Source: Myrica gale (taxonomy: Eukaryota > Streptophyta > Magnoliopsida > Fagales > Myricaceae). Taken from it: a stretch of 64,000 nt of DNA. The stretch lies in contig OZ005603.1 in assembly GCA_963930655.1 (NCBI GenBank), positions 25,434,201-25,498,200 of the forward strand, in the 5' to 3' direction. The notes under the pieces are model-generated. The model searched no databases and was not told the DNA's origin. It worked only from the letters and a program-made list of their open reading frames with translations. The position numbers and the translations under genes are program-made. Positions 53,772 through 64,000 of the stretch are shown here, piece after piece. The first letter of the stretch is position 1. The number at the start of each line of letters is the position of its first letter.

Positions 53772-54259
53772 GTGAAGCTTCACGCGCCGTCGATGTCGAG
53801 TCAAAGAAGTAGCACTGCGTAGATCTGGGTCGTCTGAGAGCACCTATGGGGCCATGCTCGACGAATAGTGGCAGAAAACATCTGTTGTCGCGCGGAAGCC
53901 ACCTGCAAAAAAAGTCAAAACACCAACCAACACAAACAACCCATCGAGGAGGAGCGGGGAGAGGGAAGAGGGAGGAGGGAAAAAAAAGAAAAAGGGGGGG
54001 GGGAGGAGGGAGCAGAAGCTCCCACCCTGCCCTTTGTTTGCAAAGGCCTTAAATGACCTCATCTCTCTTCATAACTCCTTTCTATTCTCTCTCCTCTTTT
54101 CTCATAACTTCTCTCTTGATTCGCAACAATGCTCATTGCCGTGAGTCACTTGTTCCCTTTAATTTTTGTCTTTATTCTACCTAAGTAATTAGAGGCATGC
54201 TATAGTTATGGGGACATCATGATAATGGAGACTAGAAATTAATTACATACATTAAATCT
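53772..54259. other. remainder of the LINE-like host sequence and spacer
   Basis: 53772-54050 is GC- then purine-rich (gaggaggga runs near 53945-54015) and appears to continue 46616 across the LTR insertion. 54060-54130 is CT-rich. No gene. Confidence 0.4.
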
Positions 54260-54760
54260 TTACTCATAGGAGAAAGAGTTTTGCACACATGACCAACACG
54301 ATAAACCTTTACCATCAAATGGTAGAGGTTTGTTGGCCAAGAAACTAGTCAAAGCGTCCAAGTTAGGACACGTTTCTACAGAATATGGATAAAGAGGGTT
54401 CTCTACTCTAGGAAATGATAATAGGTTGGATAACAGATCAGGAGTAATTCTAAATATTTGATCTCTAATGAACACTGAAAAATGATTAGAATCAGAAAGG
54501 TCATGTATATTAGAATAGAACTCCCTGACCAGTTGAGCTGAAGGGGATGCCAATTTCAAAAGCAGTGATTCCCAATTTCTATTCATAAAGAGATGAGGTA
54601 TAGGAGTCTGAGACAAATCTTCAAGAGCCACTTCCCTTTACACCAAAGGTGCCAAGGTAGATATTTCTTTATAGTTTGTCTCTGCTTCAGCATCAACAAA
54701 TAAATCAGCATCATAATCTCTAACATGTTTTCCTTTCTTTGCAGCACGTTTGAAAGTCAT
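54260..54760 (-). pseudogene. fragment of a plant transposon protein (Transposase_32-like)
   Basis: One frame starts MTFKRAAKKGKHVRDYDADL (ATG at 54760). It has one in-frame TAA (near 54640) and goes on as EDLSQTPIPHLFMNRNWESL, then LVREFYSNIHDLSDSNHFSV and FRITPDLLSNLLSFP. The W..L and V.EFY.N spacing resembles the putative plant transposon domain found in degraded Gypsy-type elements. It ends at a stop at 54260 and is far shorter than family members. Function of the family is not settled. Confidence 0.55.
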
Positions 54761-55315
54761 CTGCTACAAATAGAATGTTCAAAGAATAAGTTTTATACTT
54801 GAAAAGCAAAAGTAATCAAAGCTGTAAAAATGTAGTAGAGTCTATATATCAATATCCACGAAGTTACAACCCAATATAAAATAATGCATCCAAATCCAAA
54901 ACTACATGTATGGAGAAAACGTACGTCCTTTCCAGAATCTAAAAAGAACAAAAAGGATCAAGAACTAAAGAAGAGGATACACAGTTCTTCACCGCCCAGA
55001 CCATTTCTCATCTAAAATGGGTCGAGGGTTATGGCTTTTTTGTTTTTGTTTTTGTTTAATGCAATATATAAAGTTTATTAAAACGGTAGGGAATCATACA
55101 AAAGAGCTGGCAGCATACAGCTTTCACTTATTAGAGAGAGCTCTCACACGCTTCCTATTTGGAGAAAGGTTCTCTATTGGCAACAGAGAATTGGTAGAGG
55201 CAGTTGGACTAACCTAGAATAACACATATATTGCAAAACGCGCTGCTACGACGCAACATGTCCAGAATACAACCCAAGAGGTAAGAGTTTTTTCAGAACA
55301 TCCCCACATGTTGTC

Positions 55316-56544
<1,229 letters not shown>

Positions 56545-56645
56545 CTATGTCCAACTAATGGTTACATCAAAGTCCTGTTGATCTTGGCCGTGCAAGGTTT
56601 AGATAATTATACAGCTTAACTTGCTTGTGCTCGAATATATACTTA

Positions 56646-56807
56646 AGAGGATGTTCGGTTAGTTAAAGTTTTGAGAATTTTTAGGTGATGTTAAACTATT
56701 GGTATGCGTGCAGAAGGTGTTTTTAGGTGATGTTAAAAAACATATTCGGTCGTAGAATTTTAGAATTCTAAAGAATCCTAAAAAAAAAAAATTAGCCGAA
56801 CATGTCT
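56646..56807. mobile_element. Tourist-like MITE 2 (absent from copy 1)
   Basis: 162 bp. Ends AGAGGATGTTCGG and, inverted, AGACATGTTCGG; flanks TTA/TTA. The interior shares ttttaggtgatgtta with MITEs 1 and 3. The empty site in copy 1 is near 26700. Confidence 0.88.
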
Positions 56808-57079
56808 TTAATAAATTTGCAGTTCCACAGTTAAGCTGAGTCATAATATTGGTTTTGTCATGACAACCTTTTGGAACATGATTTGGTAGCATATGCCCAA
56901 GTTTCTCTCCCACATCCTAAAGATGCAGGCACACTGTTCCCTATGTCCATTCAAAGTTAGCCTACAATATTCAATCATTACTGACACGATTAGACTACAT
57001 TAATGGCAAAGCAAAATGAACAAGATCAACAGCAATAGACTTACTAGTAGAAAGATAATGTCCATTTTATTTAGGCCCT

Positions 57080-57365
57080 TAAAATACATTCTGCAGCATT
57101 CATAATGTGCACCTCGAATTACCAAACTTGCATATTCCATCCCAAAGGATCAATAGGTTTGTAGTTTGCACCTATATTAAGATCTCACAACTAAAATGTA
57201 TGAAATTAGGCCATATAGCACAATCTTAACGGTCAACTTTTACCCTTAGGCGTAAACTAGAAATCCTTAAAAAGGTAGTACGGAGTGCAATGTGCTAAGG
57301 TTGATAGTTTAGGGTGCACATTACAAATAGTGTGCTAGTATGAGGGTGCAACATGTAATTGATCC
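57080..57365. repeat. old foldback-like repeat, copy-2 counterpart
   Basis: Same repeat as 26985-27262, with scattered differences, so it was present before the segment duplicated. Confidence 0.5.
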
Positions 57366-57961
57366 TTTTATATAGTATCAAAGAAGAGGAGCCCAAGAAC
57401 AACATACACAGCATGCATACATGAGAGCCCTACTCCTTACCAAAAATACTCAAATAGAGTATGGTAAGGGATATTTGAAAAATCCGGGCACAATACGTAC
57501 AATGCATTAACTGTTACCGATCAAAAAAATATCTTTGTTTCTCATTATTAGTTAGGCAAGCTTCTAGTAGAAATGAATCCACAATCTCACCCCTCTATCC
57601 CAATCGTAAGAAGATGGAAATGGCATTTGAGAAGGAACTAAAAACTAAAAGAACAAAAACAAAAACAACGAAACAAAGAGAAGGCCACGAAAGATCATCC
57701 CATACATAACATGGAAAACACGATTTTCTTCATGTCATTGTGAAGGAGTATACAAGTTTTTCCATGGCCCTCCAAAAAACTAACTGTGCTACATTGAGGT
57801 GGCCATTAGCTGGCAGACCCAGCCATCCTAACCTGAAGGAGATATGGCTAGAACCAAGAAAATAAGCCTAGACTGGATAAGCTTCAATAAAATTCAAAGT
57901 TAGGACTTCGGTTTGAAAAAATAAAGCCAAGCTCAGACTGAATGTCGTTTTTTTAGTGTTA

Positions 57962-58167
57962 AGGTGGTGTTTGAGTTTTAAAATTTTGGGGTATGGGAGT
58001 TGGTGAAAAAAGTGAAGATAGTTTATGAGAGTTGGTGAAAAAGTGAAGAGGGAGAAGATTTGAGTGAATATTATAATAAAAAATATAAATTTGATGGGGT
58101 GGGAGAGATTATTTTATAATTTTTTTTAATTAGGGGCCAAAATTTTGGCACTCAAACACTACCAAAA
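57962..58167. mobile_element. MITE with GGTGGTGTTTGAG ends (absent from copy 1)
   Basis: 206 bp. Left AGGTGGTGTTTGAGT; the right end, inverted, TTTTGGTAGTGTTTGAGT; flanks TTA/TTA. Copy 1 near 27770-27785 is uninterrupted. Confidence 0.75.
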
Positions 58168-59224
58168 TTATTCTTTTTTAAGAGAAAAGCATTTACTTTA
58201 CTTGAAAGGTTTGAACCAAAGACCTTATATTCATCCTTGTAGTCCATGGAAAAAAACAAAAAATAAGAATGGGCTTTCTGTATACACATTGAACAATTAC
58301 AGCCTCCCTGTTTTGTTTTTCTTCTAATAAATTCACCCTCATAAAAATAATATAAAAATATTAGCTAAAACACCAAATAAAAGAAAAATCACTTGGTGGG
58401 CCTAGCCAAGCCAACAAGGCATAGGCAGGGCCTCAGCCTACAATGCAAGGCACAAGTCCAGACCTGCCTGGGCCGGGAACCATGTCTGGTCTAAATCATC
58501 CCTTGTGATGCTCAAGTCATGTAAGTATAACTAGTTCGTAACCAATGCCTTTAGACGACCTCAATAACAATCAATCAAACGTACTTATGTCATTTAAGAG
58601 CATAAGTACATAGGCCACCAATGAGACTAAACTTCAACTATCTTTAAACGAAAAACCTTTACTTTGAGGGACACCCTTTAAGAGCTTGTTTTCTGGTTGA
58701 CAAGTACACCTTAAGGTGATGTTTGCAAATCAAAATTTTGGCCAAATTTTTTTTCCATTCTAAAATTTTGGTTCGCAAACATAACTAATTCAAAATTTTG
58801 GTCAAAACAAATAATAATAATAATAAAATTACTTCAAAATAATCTCCCTCCCTCCATGAAATCATCTTTTTTCCATTACAATAAAAATAAAAAACTCACT
58901 CAAATCATCTATCTTCACTTTTTCATCAACTCTATAAAATTCTACTTTTTCACTACTTTCTCTCAAAATCCAATAAAACTCTAATACACTTCAATTTTCT
59001 CAAAATTTCCATAAAATCCTTTGACAAAAATGAAAGTGAAACAAACAAATATATAAATTATTATTTTATTAATTAGGATAATTAAGATAATGTTTAAGGA
59101 AACTAATTTACTAATTAGGATAATTAAGATAATGTTTAAGGAAACTTCGTGGCAACCCCCGCGTGATTAAAATACTAGTGAAACGACGTAGCTAGATGCG
59201 ACAGCTGGCGTATAAAAGAATTAT

Positions 59225-59406
59225 GGGGGCGTTTGTTTGTGGAAATTTCGGGGAATATTCCCGAAATTTTGGGAATCTTTACTTTATTGAGATTTATTGG
59301 GGTTTGTGAAAAGTAGAGTGTATGTGTGTAAAAGTTAAAAATTTTGGAGTGTGTTTGTTTTGTTGGAAATTTCGAACCCCAAAATTTTGGGGAAACAAAC
59401 ACCCCC
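59225..59406. mobile_element. MITE with GGGGGCGTTTGTTT ends (absent from copy 1)
   Basis: 182 bp. Left GGGGGCGTTTGTTTGT; right, inverted, GGGGGTGTTTGTTTCC; flanks TAT/TAT. Copy 1 has the empty site aattatatctcg near 33308. Confidence 0.88.
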
Positions 59407-59427
59407 TATATCTCGATGCAATGATAC

Positions 59428-59760
59428 TTGGGTGGGTTTGAAAACATTCTAACTCCCATAATTTTTTTTCAATTTCAAAATTTTGGTCGGCAAATATTCA
59501 AAAAAATTTATCGAATAAAATAATTTAAAAATAATATTTCTCTTTTCTTTTAAATTATTATTTTTAATTATAATAAATATAAAAAATTCATTCAAATCAT
59601 CTCTCCTTATTTTTTCACTAATTTCTGTATAATTTTATTTATTTTTTACTGCTCTATCACAAAACTAAAAAAAACTAATCTAATCTAAAAAAACTCTAAT
59701 ATCGTTAATTTTAATTTCCGTAAATATTTGAAATGATTAAGGTCTACAAACGCATCCTGA
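59428..59760. mobile_element. AT-rich MITE with GGGTGGGTTTG ends (absent from copy 1)
   Basis: About 330 bp. Left GGGTGGGTTTGAAAAC; right, inverted, GGATGCGTTTGTAGAC. Copy 1 reads gatactagctgattggg without a break near 33330. The exact target duplication was not fixed. Confidence 0.7.
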
Positions 59761-59832
59761 CGCTGATTTGGCCCTAATAGGAGCGTCAGCATCCCATGTC
59801 TTCCTCGTTTCATATAGCTAGACGTCGTCTTA

Positions 59833-60020
59833 GAGGGTGTTCGGTTAGGAAGTTTTTTGAGAATTTTTTATGTTTCGAGAATTTTTAGGTGATGTTAACT
59901 TTATTGGTATACGTGTTTTAGTTATTTTTATGTAGTGTTAAAATGATGTTTGGTTATAGAATTTTTTGTATTCTAAGAATTCAAAAAAATCCTGAGGATT
60001 TTGTTTAAACGAACATGCTC
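59833..60020. mobile_element. Tourist-like MITE 3 (absent from copy 1)
   Basis: 188 bp. Left GAGGGTGTTCGGTTA; right, inverted, GAGCATGTTCGTTTA; flanks TTA/TTA. TIR and target duplication fit PIF/Harbinger. The empty site in copy 1 is near 33400. Confidence 0.88.
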
Positions 60021-60421
60021 TTAGTGAGGTAGTTCCTTCAGTTGGGGTTTCTCTTTCTCATTCTATTTTCTTGTGTATTTTTTTTTTCTTGGCATATTTC
60101 TTTGCGCTTTTTGAGACGTCCAAATTCGTGATCGCTGCGAGACTGTAGATGAAAAGGGCACAATGCACCCATTCTTTTCTCCCTAACTTGATGGTGCGAA
60201 ACAATTCTACTTACGTTCCAACATTTTTTCGATAATAATATAATGTAACATTAATTTTAAACTCAAAATTTTCTTCATTCCTTGAGAACTCTACTAGGAA
60301 GGTAGAGATATTCATTTGTTATAAAATTAAAATTACTAGTAAAGCATACAAACAAACAAAATGCCACTCCTTTTTTACAAAAAAAAATTATTTGATATTA
60401 AGATGAGCCTATGCTTGAATG

Positions 60422-60559
60422 AAAGTCCACTCTATCAAGTATTTATATATATATCTAGTCCGCTCCAACACTCTATATATATAAAAGTCCACTCTACCAA
60501 TTCATATGAAGTCCGCTCCAACACTCTATGTATATAAAAGTCCACTCTATCAATATATA
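60422..60559. repeat. short tandem repeat array
   Basis: Units of about 60 bp built from aaagtccactctatcaa and gtccgctccaacactctata, repeated about two and a half times with TATATA links. It lies between the end of the duplicated segment and the hAT transposon. The same opening phrase occurs once at 36771. Confidence 0.75.
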
Positions 60560-60850
60560 CAGTGGCGAAACCAGGAATGAAAACCAACCCGGGCGAACTT
60601 TTAAAGCAAAATGACTAAAAATTTTTTTTCATACGTAATGTAAAAAATTGTCTTAGAATTACAATATCAAAACATTAAAGACTAAAAACATTAAAAATAT
60701 TGAATTACACATAACGTACTATGTACTACTACTGAGAGGGGATAATTGGATTCTACGGTTGTGCATTTTCTAAAAACGTTGCAAAATTGCTTCGTTCTCA
60801 ATAGTTTCAAAAATTTCTCGCTCGATGTACACAACCATGCAGTCATTCAT

Positions 60851-63209
60851 TCAATCATCTCTCATCCTATTACGCAAATCAGTCTTGATAATTTTCATTG
60901 CAGAGAAGACTCTCTCAACGGTTGCAGTCGTAACCGGTAAAACCAATGCCAACGTAATAAGACGATAAACCAATGGATACAAAATATTCTTTCTGGTCTC
61001 AACCATCTTCACAGCAAGAGCTCCAATATCTTTAAGCCCAGAGAAAACATTAGTTCTTCTAACATCTCTAATGTAGGTGTCAAGCTGATCTCTAAGTATC
61101 ACGCAATCAATTGTTGAGAAATCTTCAGGGTAAAATTCAGCAAGACGACATAATCTATCAAGATCAAATGCTGAGAATGAGTCCCTTGGATTAAGACATG
61201 CTATGCAAAGAAGTAACTCCATACTTGTTTCTGTGAAACGATTATTCATCTCCTCAGCAATCAAATCAATAACCTGACAAAAGACTTCCACACGAAAATA
61301 ATGCAAATAAGTAATCGTCTGCCCTTCACGCCTCGAACGACCGCGAGTTGGTATAATGTCTTCCATATTGGGCACATTGATAAAATTATTCAGACAAAAT
61401 GTTTTGACTTCTTCCAAAAATTTATCCCATCCTTCCTCCCTCAACTCTTGCAACTGTTCCCTCACAACTCCAACCAAACTCATAGCATTAACAATATCTT
61501 GATCCTTTCGCTGTAAGGCCTGTGACAAATCATTTGTAATTTCCATTATTTTCTTCAACAAATGCATAGTGAATGCAAATTCATAACTTTGCATCTTATC
61601 CATCAAGCTTCTAGCCATGGCTCTTTGTTCTGGGCAAGTACCATCCTCATTTATGTTTTCAAGAACTTCCAACACGGCTGACCACATAGTGAAGAGACGC
61701 AGTATTGTGATGTAGTATGAACCCCAACGAGTGTCACCTACAATGTTATGAGAATTAAAAATCAATAAATAAAGAAAGAAAGACTAAATGGTGTAAAGTA
61801 TTGAAACAAGATATAGTAATCAACGACTATATCACCTGGTCGTGCGAGACTAGCTTCTTGATTTTTACCCTTTCCACTAGAAATCTCTCCATTTTCCAAC
61901 TTCTCCACTATCTTCTCATGTTGACTTTGCCGAAGATTATCTTTCCTTTTACAAGAAGCTCCGACCATAGTCACAATCAAAGAAGTGTAATTAAAAAAAT
62001 CTCCAACTTGAAAATTATTCTTTGCAATAGCACAACTGTCAATTGAAGTTGGTGAGCAAAACAATGAATATAGGTAGCGGAAGGATTATCCCTCAAAATA
62101 AGCGACTTCAACCCATTGAACTCACCTCGCATGTTTGAGGCCCCATCATACCCTTGACCTCTCAATTTGGAAATTGACAACTCATGTCTTGCAAACAATT
62201 TGTGTATAGCATCTTTCAAAGACTGGGAGCAAGTATCAGGAACATGTTCCACACCAAGAAACCTTTCAATCACATGTCCATGTCTGTTCACATATATCAA
62301 AACCACTGTCATTTGCTCCTTCACTGAATTATCACGAGACTCATCAACCATAATAGAAAAAAAACTATCTCCAATATCTTTACTAATGGCAAGTGTGGTC
62401 TCCGCTGCACAAGCATTCACCAATTCCTTCTGAGTTTTTGGAGAAGTCATTTGATTGTTTCCAGGAGCATTACTATTAATTGTCTTAGCAACTTTTTCAT
62501 CACGCTTACCATACCATTCCAAAAGTTCAAGAAAATTGTCTTTTCTCAATGAACCCTCGGACTCGCCATGACCACGAAAAGCCAATCCTTACACCAAAAG
62601 AAACCGAATGCAATCTAAAATCACTGTTAAGCGAACGCGATAAGCATTCTCTATATCATGCCCATGTGCGGATAACATGTGCGTCACACTTTGTCGCTGA
62701 TTTTCGAATGCTTCACATTGCATTCTAGCTTCATTGTGAGCACTATCATGTGCACCAACATGCTCAGCAAAAACCTGGATTGCATTTTTCCAGTTGCAAA
62801 ATCCCAGAGAAGTAAACACACCTCCCCCAGACCTTTCCCCTCTAGGTCGCCGAAACAAATAATACCACAAACAATAAGCGACATCCTTCGATACACTATA
62901 TTCCAACCATGGATAATCTTTAAACCATAACTCCCTAAAACCCCTCTTATCTTTCCCATATTTCTTCTTAGGAAAATTGTGGCCACGTGGTTAACAATGA
63001 CCTTTAATTAAGTATTCCCTACGAACTTGATCCTTAATCCCAACATCATATTCTTCGATGGGTTTACGTAACCCTGGATCAGCAATAATATCATCCGGAC
63101 TAAACTCAATGCAGGGTCTTTTCAAACTAGTTTCCATTTCAGAACTAGTAGCCACGTTAGGAGTAGATGACTCAACGCTGTGTAGCTTTCTTGGATAAAA
63201 CCTTTCCAT
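60851..63209 (-). pseudogene. hAT transposase, TTF-type/ZMYM1-like, broken
   Basis: Starts MERFYPRKLHSVESSTPNVA (ATG at 63209). A TTF-like zinc-finger region follows (LWFKDYPWLEYSVSKDVAYC, then FCNWKNAIQVFAEHVGAHDS), a DUF4371-like core (FFSIMVDESRDNSVKEQMTV, then LRGQGYDGASNMRGEFNGLK) and, after an intron (61738-61835, GT-AG), GDTRWGSYYITIL. The C-terminal hAT dimerisation block is LVLPVTTATVERVFSAMKII. Order and length (about 760 residues) fit zinc finger MYM-type protein 1-like transposases. Stops at 62991-62993 and 62589-62591 sit where relatives have Gln, and a 1-base loss near 62033 shifts the frame. Otherwise it is well preserved, so decay looks recent. Confidence 0.88.
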
Positions 63210-64000
63210 TATCTAAACAAAATAAAATTCAAAGAAATTTCCCAAACTCATCAATTTATCCAAATTAATCATACAATTCTCAATCATACTAATTCAATGT
63301 TAAAATTCCATGACAAACAAGATATTTCAATAATAAAATAGTGATGGCACCAAATATCAACATTTGAACAATTAAGAATAATAGCAAACAAGATTGGGCT
63401 CAACTAAGGTTGTCCTAGGCTCAACAACATCACAATCCAACCTAAAAACTACTACACAAATAGAATCCCTTCCTCCGGTTTCCTTCACAATCCAAACTAT
63501 AGTTAAGCAAGAAATGAAAAACGTTTTAAAGAAAGGAGATTACCTACCGCAAATGTCCTTCCAGCAAATAAGCAAGTATATTGGCAAAGTTCAAATGTGC
63601 TTCCAGCAATGGATTTTGATCTTCACTACACAAATCCACATAGAGAACAATATGTTAACAATTTCTGATATCTTGTATCTATTACATTAACTAGACTAAC
63701 CAAGATGTATCTAATTGCCCAAAAGTTCTGATAAGCCTATCTCGAGCTCCAAAATGTATCTATCTGCAAGGCTTTCAAAATGCACTTTTCAGCCTTAAAC
63801 TGGGGCCATCCCACATAGCAGGCAAAGCAAAAATTGTATAAAATGTTTTATAAGTGAACCAAATCCCATTTGCCTAAACCGGAGGGGGGGGAATTGACAC
63901 GGAATTTATAGAGCACACTTAATAAAGTTTCCAATAACTCTAAAGCAGTTTATGCAACCAGGCTAATGGACATCCCAGGCATTGAAAGCCTGTCATGTCA
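63210..64000 (-). other. 5' non-coding part of the hAT transposase gene
   Basis: An acceptor TTTTGTTTAG lies just before the ATG (about 63217). On the minus strand a likely non-coding exon ends at GGTAG followed by GTAATC near 63542, giving a 5'-UTR intron. The rest, to the window edge, shows no gene. Confidence 0.4.

Larger units (their letters stand above)
60560..64000 (-). mobile_element. hAT transposon, left end and body (right end outside window)
   Basis: CAGTGGCGAAACCAGGA at 60560-60576 matches the CAGTGGCGGAGCCAGGA type of terminal repeat of plant hAT elements, next to AATATATA (60552-60559) as a candidate 8 bp target copy. The transposase reads toward this end. No inverse end (TGGTTTCGCCACTG type) was seen up to 64000, so the element should extend beyond the window. 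Confidence 0.7.

Noticed and set aside
53844-54062. Small proteins in the purine-rich block near 54 kb
   Set aside because: They arise from GA-rich simple sequence read in open frames, with no conserved feature.

Overview
The window is nuclear DNA of a flowering plant, most likely a eudicot. It is AT-rich, its genes have GT-AG introns, and the space between genes is packed with plant transposon families. It holds three host genes, all on the minus strand: the 5' part of an RS2Z-type SR splicing factor (coding exons between 263 and 1394, 5' leader to about 2447), an intact intronless half-size ABCG transporter (20563-22785), and a complete eight-exon ER-type Ca2+-ATPase of the ECA1/ECA4 kind (25557-32786, 1061 codons when spliced). 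No operon-like or pathway clustering is apparent.

0-25 kb: the SR gene is followed by a foldback element (2827-3207) and a 9.9 kb decayed Ty3/Gypsy element (3710-13567; LTRs 3710-4167 and 13091-13567). That element has lost parts of pol, carries a minus-strand extra ORF, and hosts a small inverted-repeat element (5294-5481) and an LTR-like insertion (about 11240-12350). Next is a CACTA transposon with perfect ends and a TTC target duplication (14460-18782), carrying only a spliced TNP1/Transposase_24-like gene. A 5'-truncated LINE follows (19114-20421, 13-15 bp target duplication), whose poly(A) tail is itself split by a foldback element (20119-20412). Then comes the ABCG gene.

25-46 kb: the ECA gene lies in a segment (about 25300-34437) that recurs at about 54912-60425. 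Downstream are a hAT MITE with an 8 bp target duplication (33843-34188), a large GC-cored foldback (35533-36454) abutted on both sides by about 133 bp direct repeats, a local repeat present three times (38.3, 42.4 and 44.4 kb), a solo LTR (39940-41103), a small hAT remnant and a tRNA-type SINE.

46-64 kb: a 7.2 kb chromovirus-type Ty3/Gypsy element on the minus strand (46617-53771, TSD GTGAA) is inserted in a LINE-like sequence. A Transposase_32 fragment precedes the second ECA segment, which keeps only exons 7 and 8 (exon 8 frameshifted) because exons 1-6 and the leader are deleted. The second segment carries at least six small inverted-repeat insertions that the first lacks, so the pair gives filled and empty sites. 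The window ends inside a hAT transposon (left end 60560) with a decayed TTF/ZMYM1-like transposase.

I found no clearly new gene system. The most unusual structures are the foldback bounded by long direct repeats, the foldback in a LINE tail, and the paired ECA locus as a record of MITE insertion. All family names come from my own reading of translations and motifs; no search was run.
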